Assembly: GCA_008638375.1 (NCBI GenBank)
Contig: CM018032.1
Location: 30,925,751-30,989,750 of the forward strand
DNA length: 64,000 nt
Direction of reading: 5' to 3'
DNA from: Nyssa sinensis
Taxonomy: Eukaryota > Streptophyta > Magnoliopsida > Cornales > Nyssaceae
How positions within the stretch are numbered: the stretch's first letter is position 1; the number at the start of each line of letters is the position of its first letter. The position numbers and the translations under genes were made by a program. Shown here in pieces: positions 1 to 12,336 of this stretch. The notes under the pieces are model-generated. The model was given only the letters and a program-made list of their open reading frames with translations. It was not told the DNA's origin and made no database searches.

Positions 1-604
1 AGGTTGCTGAAAACCCGATGAAGCCTAGACTCCCTATGATAAAAGACAATGGCAAACGGTATGGCCTAGCTCTCCGTACTAATAGCAGACAACTCTCTGT
101 CCACATCCCTGGGACTAGCCTCTACCCTGTCTCTGACTCTAGCCCTAAGTCTGAGTGGGTCCCCTTCTTTGTGCCCATGTTCTCTATGGATAGTTTGCCT
201 ATGGTGTCCAGTCTGACAATGGTGACAAATAATCCCTCCCTGAGGAGACCTCCCTAGCGCAGAAAATGATGAGGTTGCAGGGTATAGATGTTGTTGTATT
301 TGGGCTTGTGAATGTGGAACGACTTCTCTCTATCTCTTCCTATCCATCCTTTCAAGGTAAGAACTTGAACTGGCACCTCAAGCTTGGAATCTAATATCCC
401 GAATCTTCTACGTATTCTCTGCCTCCTTTTCTATCAGTAGTGCTCTCTCATAAAGCTCAGAGTATACCCGGATCTTGAGAGATACTACCTTAGTGAAAAT
501 AGATGGTTTCAGTCCGAACTCAAGAGCAGAGGCCTTAGAGGCCTCATCAGAAACAAGTTGTGGGGCGAACTGGGAAAATGTAAAGAATCTGGACTCATAC
601 AGAG
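1..604 (-). pseudogene. Ty3/Gypsy gag remnant (capsid C-terminal part and zinc-knuckle relic)
   Basis: Read on the minus strand from about 602, this translates to a run starting LYESRFFTFSQFAPQLVSD and continuing through FGLKPSI and YERALLIEKEAE. That is the characteristic pattern of the plant retrotransposon gag domain (YExRFxxLSxFAPxLVxxE, then a GLRPxI-like and an ERALxIE-like stretch). Stops follow at about residue 65. Further downstream, around 228-184, CHHCQTGHH looks like a broken CCHC zinc knuckle in which the last cysteine is lost. In an intact element gag packages the RNA genome into virus-like particles. Here stops and probable frame changes make it non-functional. The window edge truncates it, and the family A element is inserted beside it at 605. 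The gag assignment is by motif memory; the lineage (perhaps Tekay/Del-like) is a guess. Confidence 0.7.
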
Positions 605-999
605 TGTAACACCCCGACCTCGGTTAATTAATAATTAGTTTGCTAATTATTAATTAGGAACAACATAAAGAATAATTAAGAAAATGAATCATGAATTTCT
701 CGACAGTCACGGTAGAACAATAAAATAACTTAATACGTTAAGAGGGGAGGGCTTAATTTAGACATTTTAGTCTCGTTTAACACCATTGAAACTCAAACTA
801 GCTAACTACAAAAAACACAAAGAAATAATAATCGACACGAGGCATTCGACATCAAAGCTAACCGAAATAGGAAGCGACCAGAAGAAGCCATTTGGTAAAA
901 AGAGCAATGGAAAAGAAAATATAATGGAAATAGCTAAAACAAAAATCTGTACCAGCCAAACAAGGCATAAGCACAAAATAGAAGAAAAATGCCAAAAGT

Positions 1000-1080
1000 G
1001 AGGCCAAAGGGTTTTGAACCCTTGACCAAGAGAGGCAAGGTTTTAAAGTCCCAAAAATTTAACCACTTGACCACAAGCAC
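1000..1080 (-). repeat. tRNA-derived SINE-like segment inside LTR
   Basis: On the minus strand an A-box-like TGGTCAAGTGG (1073-1063) is followed about 40 nt later by a B-box-like GGGTTCAAAACCC (near 1021-1010). This is the spacing of an internal RNA polymerase III promoter. There is no tRNA acceptor stem or cloverleaf, so it is not a tRNA gene. It lies antisense to the LTR. Confidence 0.5.
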
Positions 1081-2522
1081 TTTTGTGCTTTATTTTACAT
1101 AAGATATATATATATATATATATATATCTATATGTATGTATATATTATAATGCTCAATTTATGAATATCAAAAATGAGGTGGCAGCCCTTCATTGGACCA
1201 CTACCCCCACCAATCAAATTTCATGCAGGAAATATAAAATGTAAAAATATGCATACAGTTTCCATTATATATATATATATATATATATTAGGTGTACTAA
1301 AGTACCCATTGTGTGCGTAAGCTTCCAAGCTCAAATCAGTAATAAATGTGTGCTTTGACAGACCATGCTCTGTGTGTGTGTGTGCATATGAGTGCATGCG
1401 GCAGGGAGAGAGTAGGGTGAGCTAGAGAGAGAATGAGAGTCACATAGAGAGATAAAAGAGAAGAAGGAGGTGAAGCCTCAATGCATGCTGCATGCAAGGA
1501 AAGTGAGATAAAGAAGGACTTGACGTGCGTGAGGAAGAAAGAGGAGCAGTGGCGACTGTGACAAGAAAAACTGCTGCAGCCACCATGGATGGAAGAGAGG
1601 AGAGCTTTCGAAATTGGGCAAGAGACCAAGGTAAGATGTCAACTCCTTTTATTATGTTGTACTTGTGATTAGGCATCAAAATTAGTGAGAAAAATTGAAA
1701 GAAAAATCGAAGGAAACCCTAGAAAACTGCCTCAGCAACTCATTGTTAAACATGAGGAAAATTGGAATGCATTTTAATCTGATTTTGTGAGTAAAATAAG
1801 GTAGATAATGGTTTCAGAATCCAAAACAGTTGGAATGGGGCAAAACGGTCAAGAAATGACCATATTAGGATAAAAAATACAGTGGCCGAAAATCTTAGTG
1901 GGTGTGCTAAAAGGTGAGAGATTGAAGCTTAAAAAACCGTCTTAAACGAGTCCCTAATGTGTTTAGAAACAATTTGATACGAAAAACACTAAAAATTGAC
2001 TTCAGAATTATAAGAAAAGTGAAAACAAAACCAGTGGTTTCGGTGCCTAGAGCCAGAAACGATGCAAGAACAGTGGCCGGAAAGTCAGGTGAGGGAGATG
2101 AATTTGTTGGGCCGAACTTTGGGTCGGGTCGGGTCAAAACACGACCAAACACAAATAACGGTACTACAGCGACATCGTTTAAGAGTTTCAATTTAAGTTG
2201 ATTTTCCCTATTTGGCCACAGGAATAGAAAATCAGAAATTGAATAGAGGTTAGCCTGAAACCGGAATAAGGTGAATAACTGGGATATGCTGTACCGGTTC
2301 TTTGAACTAACCTGAACTAGCTGGTTCAAGGGTTGTTGGGTTCGGTCTAGGGTTTACTAGGGTAAACCCAATGGTTCAATGAGTTTATTAAAATAAAGAA
2401 AACCAGAAGTTTAGTAAATTATACTTTGACCCCAACGGTCCTAAAGAATGCTGTTTTGGCCTAGCCTCTAGAAAATTAATGCATATGACCCCGTGGAAAA
2501 TAATTTAATAATTAAATTATTT

Positions 2523-2530
2523 TATAAATA
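2523..2530 (+). promoter_or_regulatory. TATA-like box in family A LTR
   Basis: TATAAATA followed by GGG lies just after an AT-rich inverted repeat. The same box is kept in the second LTR at 7306-7313. I did not find it at the matching place in the other family A copies, so its use as a promoter is only a suggestion. Confidence 0.25.
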
Positions 2531-4134
2531 GGGTAAAATTACCATATTACCCCTAGGTCATAAATAAAGCAAATGGAGTCCAAACTGAGATTCGAAAAAG
2601 GCTATCTTAATAGTTTTGAACGTTCCAAACACAATGAAAATATCAGATTGGACATTCGGGAACCCCGGAGTGGTCCCACCATAAGATACAAAATTACCCA
2701 AATGCCCCTAATATGATATAAGGTCCAAATGAAGTTCAAATTGGACGAAATTGATACTAATGGAAGCCCAAACAGCTATGAACTCGTATATATGACTAAA
2801 TAATAATTCAAGGTCAGAATATCATAAAATATAATATGACCAAAACACCCCTGAGTATAGAAAATACAAAATCAAGGCCAAATAAAGGCCAATCTGATAT
2901 AAGTATCTGTCATAAGCATAAGTATTAACATTAAGGAGCTAAATAAGACTCCGGAACAGTCAGAATATAAAATAAAAAATGATTGATATGTCCTAATGAT
3001 AAAAAAACAGATACCAAATGAAGTCCAAAAGGCTTAAAAATTTATATATACGATATGTGGACTATTCTGAGGACCATGATAAAGTCCGAGCAAGAATAAA
3101 AAATTACCATTTTGCCCTTAAGGTTAAATAAGTGTTTAATTGATAATGATTGGAGTCCAAATGACTTAGATTATAATCCTGATAACTACTATGCCTAATT
3201 AAAGAATGTAATAGCCTCAAATGAAACCCAATGAAAGGGTAATAGGCTATTAGGCTATCTTAGGTAATCCGATAGACGCCTAAGATGATGAATAAGTCAT
3301 GAATGGTTAAATTCTGATCTATCTATGACTGATGATGATTATTCAGGATATCCATGGAGGTGCCTAATTTATCTGGAGGTTATCAGATTATCTGTACAAG
3401 GAGATAAACGTAATAGTTTGTGAATAACTCGAACTCCTAACTTGGTCTATATTTACTATACTATCTAGATTCATATATTGTACTATTTGTACACTATACT
3501 ATTTTAATGCATATGATTTCATGCATACCCTTTGTACTGTATTACATGTGGCATGATTCTATTCTGTCCTGCCTTTTGATATACCCTGATTCTGTTCAGG
3601 TCTGTTCTGTTCTGTTATACGTCATTCGGAGTCTGTTTCGATTTTGTTTTGTTATGTTGTGTCTACTCTTGGGCCCACTCCAGGATTGAGCAGTTTGGTT
3701 TATGCTAGAGCATGACCCAGAGGGTAGTGGCCCCACGAGTAATCCACGATGGGCAGTTGGGAAAGGCTCATATGCTTGATTGGCATCCTATTCTGTTTAT
3801 GTTCTGCTCAATTCTGTCCTGTTCCGTTCTGATTTGATCCCAGAGGGTAGAGACCCCTCGATTAGTCCGCTCATGGGTAGTTGGGAGAAGTTCAGACACA
3901 TTTGATGATATGCCTTTGACTGATTGATACCCAGTCTAGTTCTATTATGTTCTGATCTGTTCTGATCTATTATGTCTGTTTTGTTCTGTTCTATTTTAAT
4001 CTGGTTTGTTTGTTCTACTTAAGCTGCATTTGATCATGTATTTTATTTGATATCATGTATATAAGAATTGGTTTGAAACCCATGGCACTAACTGAGCTTG
4101 TTTAAGCTCATTCTATTTATCTAACAATTTTTAG

Positions 4135-4263
4135 GATTTATCTCCATTGGGTTAGAAGGCACAAGGATATGACATTAGTAGACTAGGAGGCATTCCAAGT
4201 AAGGTTTTGATGGCACTAATTTATGGAGTCTTGGATTATTATGGTCTGAATCATGCTATTCAG
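4135..4263 (+). other. Exon-like block in family A LTR
   Basis: This 129-nt block is preceded by a pyrimidine-biased stretch ending TTTTTAG and followed by CAG/GTTCGT, a weak donor. It is homologous to the 128-nt block at 46351-46478, where both splice-like sites are stronger. It contains stops and has no protein similarity that I recognise. Confidence 0.35.
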
Positions 4264-4603
4264 GTTCGTGGTATTATGTTACTAAATTCATTTATATAGA
4301 ATAGATGCATTGGGACATGGCTCATGTATATTGGTACTCTAGAGATATTACTGATTATAGACGTGCTCTGTGGTATATAGCTCTGTAGTACATAAATGAG
4401 TAGTATCTATATGAGTTGCATTCCCGATTGAGAAAATGTTTTAAATTTCGCTGCTACATTTGGAATACATTTGGAATGTAATTCATCATAAAGTTTGGAA
4501 GTTCGCCTTTGGTTGGTCGCATTGTCGGTAGAGAGATTGGCAAGGTGGCCAACTGGCATTATGTCCTCGGCATCCGCATAGGGTGGGGTGTCGGGATGTG
4601 ACA

Positions 4604-5404
4604 GAGTGGTATCAGAGCTAAGATTTGTAAATAGTAGAGATCCTTGGTACCACAGAGTGGTATCAAAGTTAAAGGTTAAGATTATCGGTTATAGGTTCAG
4701 AATGAGTTACCAAAAATGATAACTTTAGGAGAATAAGTTATGAAATGGTTCGAAAACCATTGTCCACATCAGAGCATTTAATCATGGATTAAGGACCATA
4801 AAGTACCTGAGCTTACCAAGTGATGAGTCCCAATTGAGGAAATTGGAAATGAAGTTATAGAATTCTCAGAAATGGAGAAATGGACACCAGACGTCAAGAT
4901 GAATGTATGATTCTAGATATTCTAAAGACTAAGGCCTATTAGTTAAGAGATTAAAGATCTAAGTTAAGTAAGGACTAGATCTAGCAGGGTTAAATGCTTA
5001 ATGATTGACGGTCAATACGGCAACTCATAAGAGACAATAGACTGTGATATGAGTTGGATAGTTCACTTAGTATGACTAATGATAGATGGATGCTTCCGAA
5101 TCACTTGAGAATGATCGCGAAGTAGAGTTAATAGAGGTCTAATAATCAAATCTTAATAAGATCATACATTATGGTTGTAAATCAGACTTATTGGGGATTT
5201 TCAGTATCTGATATAAAATTTTGTGTGAAACTTGTATAAAAATATTTTCAGGTTTGGAGAAGCAGTATCTAAACTACAATGATAGACCGAGAGACAAATC
5301 AAAAGGGAAAACTATGATGATGGGATTAGCATGAAGAGAGGTTAGAGCCTTCTAGCTATGAATGACTAAGTTTTGAGGACAAAACTTCTTTAAGGGGGGT
5401 AGGA
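4604..5404 (+). other. Internal region of family A element: primer site, no coding, polypurine tract
   Basis: The primer binding site TGGTATCAGAGC at 4607-4618 matches the 3' end of initiator Met-tRNA, three bases after the LTR end. A second, degenerate copy (TGGTATCAAAG) lies near 4656, suggesting a local duplication. The remaining bases hold no reading frame of note. The region ends with an AAGGGGGGTAGGA polypurine tract (5392-5404) directly before the second LTR, where plus-strand DNA synthesis would start. Confidence 0.8.
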
Positions 5405-5800
5405 TGTAACATCTCGACCTCGATTAATTAATAATTAGTTCATTAATTATTAATTAGGAACAACATAAAGAATAATTAAGAAAATGAATCGTAAATTTCT
5501 CGAAGATCACGGTAGACCAATAAAATAACTTAATACGTCAAGAGGGGAGCGCTTAATTTAGCCACTTTAGCCTCGTTTAACACCATTGAAACTCGAATTA
5601 GCTAACTATGAAAAACACAAAGAAACAATAACCGACACGAGGCATTCGACATGGAAGCTAACCAAAATAGGAAGCGGCCAGAAGAAGCCGCTTCGTAAAA
5701 AGAGCAATGGAAAAGAAAATATAATGGAAATAGCTAAAACAGAAATATGCACTAGCCAAACAAGGCATAAGCACAAAATAGAAGAAAAATGCCAAAAGTG

Positions 5801-5880
5801 AGGCCAAAGGGTTTTGAACTCTTGACAGAGAGAGGCAAGGTTTTAAAGTCCCAAAAATTTAACCACTTGACCGCAAGCAC
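5801..5880 (-). repeat. tRNA-derived SINE-like segment inside LTR
   Basis: This is the counterpart of the 1000-1080 segment in the second LTR of the same element, at the same offset of about 396 bases. The B-box-like part has decayed (GAACTCTTGAC instead of GAACCCTTGAC on the plus strand). Confidence 0.45.
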
Positions 5881-6039
5881 TTTTTTGCTTTATTTTACAT
5901 AAGATATATATATGTATATCATATAATGCTTAATTTCTAAATATCAAAAATAAGGTGGCAGCCCCTTATTGAACCACCACCCCCACCAACCAAATTTCGT
6001 GCAGGAAGTATAAAATGTAAAAATATGCATACGATTTCC

Positions 6040-6073
<34 letters not shown>

Positions 6074-7503
6074 GTGTACTAAAGTACCCATTATGTGTGT
6101 GAGCTTCCAAGCTCAAATCAGTAATAAGTGTGTGCTATGACAGACCATGCTGTGTGTGAGTGTGCATATGAGTGCATGTGGCAGAGAGAGAGTAGAGTGA
6201 GCTAGAGAGAGAAGAGAGAAGAAGGAGGTGAAGCCTCAATGCATGCTGCATGCAAGGAAAGAAATAGGAGTAGGAAAGTGAGATAAAGAAGGACTTGACG
6301 TGTGTGAGGAAGAAAAGGGAGTAGTGGCAACTGTGACAAGAAAAATTGCCGCAGCCACCATGGATGGAGGAGAGGAGTGCTTCCGAAATTGGGCAAGAGA
6401 CCAAGGTAAGATGTCAACTCCTTTTATTCTACTGTACTTGTGATTAGGCATCAAAATTAGTGAGAAAAATTGAAAGAAAAACCAAAGGAAACCCTAGAAA
6501 ATTGCCTCTATAACTCACTGTTAAACATGAGGAAAATTGGAATGCATCTAAATCTGATTTTGTTAATAAAATAAGGTAGATAATGGTTCCAGAAATCCAA
6601 AATAGTTGGAATGGAGCAAAATGGTCAAGAAATGACCATATTAGGATAAAAAATACAGTGGCCAGAAATCTTAGTGGGTGTGCCGAAAGGTGAGAGATTA
6701 AAGCTTAAAAAACTATCCTAAACGAGTCCCTGATGTGTTTAGAAACAATTTGATACAAAAAACACTAAAAACTGACGTCAGAATTATAAGAAAAGTGAAA
6801 AAAACCTGCGGTTCCAGTGACCGGCGCCGGAGATGATGCAGGAACAGTGGCCGGAAAGTCGGGTGAAGGAGATGACTCTGTTGGGCTAGAATTTGGGTCG
6901 GGTCAGTACCCGACCAAACATAAATAATGGTACTACAACGACGTCGTTTAAGAGTTTCAATTTAAGTTAATTTTCCCTGTTTGGCTATAAGAATAGAAAA
7001 TCAGAAATTAAATAGAGGTTAGGCTGAAACCGGAATAAGGTGAATAATTGGGATATGCTATACCTGGTTCTCTGAACTAACCCGAACCGACTGGTTCAGG
7101 GGTTGTTGGGTTCGGTCTAGGGTTTACTAGGGTAAACCCAATGGTTCAATGTGTTTATTGAAATAAAGAAAACCAGAAGTTTAGTAAATTATACTTTGAC
7201 CCCAACAGTCCTAAAGAATGCGGTTCTGGCCCAGCCTCTAGAAAATTAATGCATATGATCCCCTTGGAAAATAATTTAATAATTAAATAATTAATTAAAT
7301 TATTTTATAAATAGGGTAAAATGACCATATTACCCCTGGGCCATAAATAAAGCAAATGAAGTCCAAACTGAGATTCGAAAAAGGCTATCTTAATAGTTTC
7401 AAACGTTCCAAAGACAATGAAAATATCAAATTGGACATTTGGGGACTCCGGATGGTCCCACCATAGGATACAAAATTACTAAAATGCCCCTAATATGATA
7501 CAA

Positions 7504-8053
7504 TGTGATATCCCGACCCGGGATACGACACGTATACCGAGGCAAGTTGATTGAATATTATAATATGGGCTATTTAGAGCTCTAAATTGCTTTATTGTAT
7601 GTACAGAATAGTATCAGTAATATGGCCAGTGTCGGGTGACACCCGAGCAACTCGGAACCTTACCTCTGAAAAGCGTGCATGCATGCAACCCATGCATGCA
7701 TACGTACGTACACATGCAAAGTTCACGAAATATTAGTGTATGTGTACGTGATTAAAAATACAATTATACGTATATATATGATTATAATGACATGTATAAA
7801 ACTATGTATTTTATATGTATATATATGTATAATGTAAATGTATTATGTGTATAAATTAAAATAAAGAGAAAAAGGAAAGGAAGCTTCCAAGCAACAAAAA
7901 TCAGTGTGTGTGCATCACTGTGTGTTTGTGTGTGTTTGGGAAACCCACCAACCGACCTTGATAAAGGTGGTGGGTGTGTATATATGTATGTATATGAGGT
8001 ACGTGGATGGAGGAGATTTAAGGGGCAGCTCTCTGCAGTCAAGGATGACTGCA

Positions 8054-8085
<32 letters not shown>

Positions 8086-10683
8086 CGGTGGGTGAATGTC
8101 TCTTTATATATGTATACGGGTTTAAGAGATGAGAGGTTAGAAAAGAAGGGAAAGGTCAGGAACTGAAGGGGAGAAGAAGAGAGAAAGATTGAAGCAGAAA
8201 TAAGGAAGTTTGGAGGGTCACACAGGGCAAAAATCCGAACACCCAGGTAAGCCATTTAGTTCTGTTTTTACGATTTAAAGCATGAGGCTTGTATATAATT
8301 AGAGGGTCGAAACAAGCATGAAATATAGAATTTATTGCAAAAAAGAATGAGGTTAAAAGGTTGAGAAACCATAGAGAAATTTGGAGTTACAGGTTCGGGA
8401 GGATAATCGGGTTCCATGAATTTTACGTTTAAAACTTGTTTTAAAGTTTATAAAAATAGTCTTTATACATGCAGAAAACTGTTAGAAATAATTAGAGGTC
8501 AAAGCAGTGGCTAAACGAGCATGAAATAGAGGAATTTCAGTTGGCCGGAGATGTTTAAGCTCTATTTCGTGAAGATGGGGAGGGTTTTAGGGCAAGCCGA
8601 GGCTAGGGTCGAGATCCTTGAAGTGAAGGGAATAAAACTGCATTGAAAATGGGTTTAAAAACCATCGGATTTAGGTTGCCGTCACCGGAGATGGTGACGG
8701 AACCCTAATGTCCTCTCACCGGAATATCGAGAAAGACGACTGTTAAGTCGTGGGTTTATTCGGGTTAAAAGAAACGGGTTTGGGTTGGATCCGGGTCGGG
8801 ACCCGACCGGATATGAATGGGGCATGACAATGTGTCGTTTTGGGTTTTGAATTTAAATGGATTTTGTGCTGTTTGGTTGCAGGGACAATAAATAGAAATG
8901 GGGTTTGGGGGTTATCCAAACCATGGATAAGGTAGTTAGGGTGGATATGTTAATCCGGTTCCTTGAATTGAACTGAACCGTTTGGTTCAGGAGAAAGACT
9001 GACCGGTTTAGGGTTTTTAGGTCTGAACCAACTGGTTCAGACCGCAGCTTTTGAAATTTATGAACCGGCCCCAAAAGTTTTGAGAAATTTCACTGTTGCC
9101 CAAATATAAAAATTAATTAAATATTAATTTTTACAATAATGCCCCTATTTCAAAATTGGGTCAAACGAAGTCCAAACAATACGAATGAATAGTCAAAACC
9201 TATTATCTCGAACGTTCTGAGTCCAATGGTAGGATCCGTTTTACAAGACGGAACCCCGAAGGATAAATACCGTAAAAGTGTAAAATGACCATTTTGCCCT
9301 TTTTAGTACAAAAGTCCAAATGGAATTCCGCGAAAGCCTAAACCGACTTTCTTCGGCATTCCGGACTCAATGGTAAAGTCTAAAATAGTATTTGAAATAC
9401 TTATGATAGAAAGGCATAAAATTTGATGAATAGCATTTATTCTGAAACGTATTCACTGATATATAGGGAACTCAAAAGGCAAGGGTATACTCACGGATTT
9501 CTGAGGTAGAATCGCGATAGAGGTAAGTGGATCACTTTCTCTTCCATGTGGTGTTTCTAAAGCCAAGTTTATTCTTTACTGCCAAACTTGTACTCTTGAA
9601 AGTACCTCACGTTATTGCTATCCACAATGCGATATTGTTCTATCTTGTGGACATTGATTGACTATTGTACTATTGTTATCATATTGAACCATGCCTTGAA
9701 AGGCTTACTGTTATGCTTTACTATATATATGATATTCCATTTTCATACTCCTTATGAAATCACAAATGATAATGCTATGTTTATAAATGCTGGAATTGTG
9801 CTCAGTCACAATATCCATCTGATGCTTCTGTGACGAACTAGTCCGTGAACGGACGTGTGGCAAAAGATGTGAGTTTAACTGAGAGGTATGCCGGGCCTCG
9901 AATTACGCAGAGGGGTTGCCATTCCCTACTACAGATTATAAGCATCTCCATTGGATTATTGTTATGGATATATTGTTGAATGGCTACTGTACCTTATAGA
10001 TTACTGTTTCTTATGGATTATCTTACGTTGTTCATTGGTTTGATTGACATCGTTTATTGTGGCAGTACTTTTATTGTGACAGGTTATTGTTAAGAAATCT
10101 TATCACTGCTTATTCATTACTTCTGATTGTATATTGTGCCCCACTATTTATTGGCCATCGTGGCAACTGTTCTCATTGGTTATCACAGCATCTCCTTTCT
10201 TATGATTGGCTATCATATTTTATTCATGGATTCATGCTCTTTATAATCATCGATACCAGTGTCGGAGATCTGGTTTACTTGCTGAGCTTCATAGCTCATT
10301 CCACCCCATTTACCCCCATTTCAGGTGATGACGCTGCGAGACCCCAGTAGGAGTCTGAGAGCGTAGGGGGACATTTTGAAGTACTGTTCAGTCTATGTTA
10401 GTTCTCCCATGTATTCACCACCCCCGGGTGCTGGTTATGTTTTAGTTCTCATTTTGAATTATGTAGAACTATGTCATGTATTTAATAGACTTCCGCTGTT
10501 TAATGTTATTTAAAAGACTTCCGCTGGATTACTGTAATTGAAAAAGACTTCCGCTGTTCATTGTTTAAAATTTTTAGTACATTGCATATTAGTATTATGA
10601 TACTGGAACGGAAAAAGTAGGGACGGCCTTCGGGTCGGCCCCGCGACACCAGATCTGCATAGGGTGGGTTTCGGGTCGTGACA
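7504..10683 (+). mobile_element. Solo LTR, family B
   Basis: It runs from TGTGATATCCCGACCCGGG to TTTCGGGTCGTGACA. The duplication TACAA lies at 7499-7503 and again at 10684-10688, splitting the family A LTR cleanly. There is no primer site, polypurine tract or second LTR, so this is a solo LTR left by recombination between the two LTRs of a former element. It contains (GA)n (8053-8080), a donor-like CCCAG/GTAAG (8246/8247), TTTTGCCC modules near 9290, and an acceptor-like CCCCATTTCAG ending near 10323. Confidence 0.92.
8053..8080. repeat. (GA)n microsatellite
   Basis: About 14 GA units lie just upstream of the donor-like site of the family B LTR. The open frames across it are simple-repeat artefacts. 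Confidence 0.9.
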
Positions 10684-11800
10684 TACAAGGTCTAAATGAA
10701 GTTCAAATTGGCCAAAATTGATACTAATGGAAGCCTAAACAGCTATGAACTCGTATATGTGACTAAATAATAATTCGGGGTCAGAATATCATAAAACATA
10801 ATATGACCAAATCACCCCTGAGTATAGAAAATACAAAATGAAGGCCAAATAAAGGCCAATCTGATATAAGTATCTGTCATAAGCATAAGTATGAACATTA
10901 AGGGGCTAAATAAGACTCCGAAATAGTCAAAATGTAAAATAGAAAATGATCGATATGTCACAATGATCAAAAGAAGATACCAAATGAAGTCCAAAAGACT
11001 TAAAAATTTATATATACGATATGTGTACTATTCTGAGGACCATGATAGGGTCCAGGCAAGAATGACAAATTATCATTTTGCCCTAAGGTTAAATAAGTGC
11101 TTAATTGATAACGATTGGAGTCTAAATGACTTAGATTATAATCCTGATAACTACTAAGCCTAAGTAAAGAATGTAATAGCCTCGGCTGAAACCCAATGAA
11201 AGGGTAATAGGCTATTAGACTATCTTAGGTAATCCGATAAACGCCTAAGATGATGAATAAGTCATGAATGGTTAAATTCTAATCTGTCTGTGATTGATGA
11301 TGATTATTCAGGATATGCATGGAGGTGCCTAACGTATCTGGAGGTTATCAGATTATATGTACAAGGAGATCAGCGTAACAATTTGTGAGTAACTCGGACT
11401 CTTGGCTTGGTGTATATTTACTATACTATCTAGATTCATATATTGTACTGTTTGTACACTATACTATTTTAACGCATTTGCTTTCATGCATACCCTTTGT
11501 ACTGCATTACATGTGGCATGATTCTATTCTGTCATGCCTTTTGATATATCCTGATTCTGTTCGGGTCTGTTCTGTTCTGTTATACGTCATTCAGAGTCTG
11601 TTTCGATTCTGTTTTGTTATGTTGTGTCTACTCCTGGGCCCACTCCAGGATTGAGTGGTTTGGCTTTTGCCAGAGCATGACTCAGATGGTAGTGGCTCCA
11701 CGAGTAGTCCACGATTGGCAACTGTGAAAGGCTCATATGCCTGATTGACATCCTATTCTATTTCTGTTCCGCTCAATTCTATCCACTTCCGTTCTGATCC

Positions 11801-12175
11801 TTAGTCCTTAGATGCTTTAGAATCATAGATTCATCATCTATTACAAAGACTTCCACAATTTCATGTCTAATCTCCACAATTGGGACTCATCAGTTTGATA
11901 CTTTCACTGTTAATATCCATGGCTCAAGTACTCTGTGTTGCTTAATCCATGTCTTAGTGATCTGATGTGGACAATGATTCCCAAACCATTGTACACTTTA
12001 TTGTCCTCAAGTTCCCATCTTTTATAGGTAACCTTAACCTTTTTTTCTCTAATCTTACTCTGTAGTATCAATAGATCTTCAAGATTCACGAACCTTAGCT
12101 CTAATGATCTTAACTATTTCCTCTAGCACACCTATAGATCTTCACTATTTACAAATCTTAGCTCTGATACCACTC
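11801..12175 (-). mobile_element. Inverted fragment of a family A internal region
   Basis: On the minus strand this matches the family A internal region from the primer site (TGGTATCAGAGC at 12172-12161) through to about base 330. Shared landmarks are the strings near 12140-12175 that match 4604-4640, and CAATTGGGACTCATCA near 11880. It is fused head to head with the truncated forward LTR at about 11800, so this is a rearrangement junction rather than a normal element end. Confidence 0.75.
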
Positions 12176-12336
12176 TGTCACATCCCGTACCCCACCCTAT
12201 GCGGATGCCGAAGATGTGATGCTAGTTAGCCGCCTTGCCGTATTCTGAGCTATTTCAAATCATTCATGTCACATAATTCATTTTTTTACTAGATCGGAGT
12301 GTAGTCTGGGTCAGGTCAAATTTTTGGGGTATTACA
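12176..12336 (-). repeat. Short or internally deleted LTR
   Basis: On the minus strand it starts TGTAATACCCC after a purine tract and ends GGGATGTGACA before the primer site at 12172. The last part resembles the end of family A LTRs and the first part does not, so it is either a strongly deleted LTR or a recombinant of two families. It is only 161 bp long. Confidence 0.6.

Larger units (their letters stand above)
605..4603 (+). repeat. 5' LTR of the family A element
   Basis: It starts TGTAACACCCCGACC and ends CGGGATGTGACA, giving canonical TG..CA ends, and it is followed directly by a Met-tRNA primer site. In order it holds an AT-rich start and an antisense tRNA-like SINE sequence (1000-1080). 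Next come (AT)n runs near 1105 and 1267 and a GA-rich stretch ending in a donor-like CCAAG/GTAAG at 1630/1631. After an AT inverted repeat near 2500 there is a series of modules with CCAAAATGCCCCT-like and AATGAAGTCC-like motifs. A TGTTCTGTTCTG-rich degenerate minisatellite (3540-4020) follows, then an acceptor-like TTTTTAG at 4134. Short open frames inside it have no recognisable product. Confidence 0.9.
605..11800 (+). mobile_element. Family A non-autonomous LTR retrotransposon (LARD-like), 3' end truncated
   Basis: Two related LTR copies flank a short internal region with a primer binding site at one end and a polypurine tract at the other, so this is a genuine two-LTR element. The LTR is about 4.0 kb and the internal region only 801 bp, with no gag or pol reading frame. 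That matches the large retrotransposon derivative (LARD) type, mobilised in trans if at all. The 3' LTR is interrupted by a solo LTR (7504-10683) and is cut off near 11800, so the 3' target duplication is lost. The five bases before the element are CAGAG. The first 60 bases of the two LTRs differ at 6 positions by my count, all transitions, so the insertion is not recent. Confidence 0.85.
5405..11800 (+). repeat. 3' LTR of family A element, split by a solo LTR and truncated
   Basis: It starts TGTAACATCTCGACC right after the polypurine tract and aligns with the 605-4603 LTR through 7503. It resumes at 10684 and stops near 11800, at the position matching about 3830 in the first LTR. The last roughly 0.8 kb, including the CA end, is missing. 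The antisense SINE-like segment (5801-5880), the (AT)n run (6041-6070), the CCAAG/GTAAG donor-like site (6405/6406) and the TATAAATA box (7306-7313) are all kept. Confidence 0.85.

Noticed and set aside
2523..2530. TATA box as the definite promoter of family A
   Set aside because: It is kept in only two of the family A copies and lies downstream of the donor-like site, so it conflicts with the splice model. It is listed only as a low-confidence site.
7782..8255. A 157-residue minus-strand frame
   Set aside because: It crosses (GA)n and TG-rich repeats of a solo LTR, and the related LTR at 19389 does not keep it.
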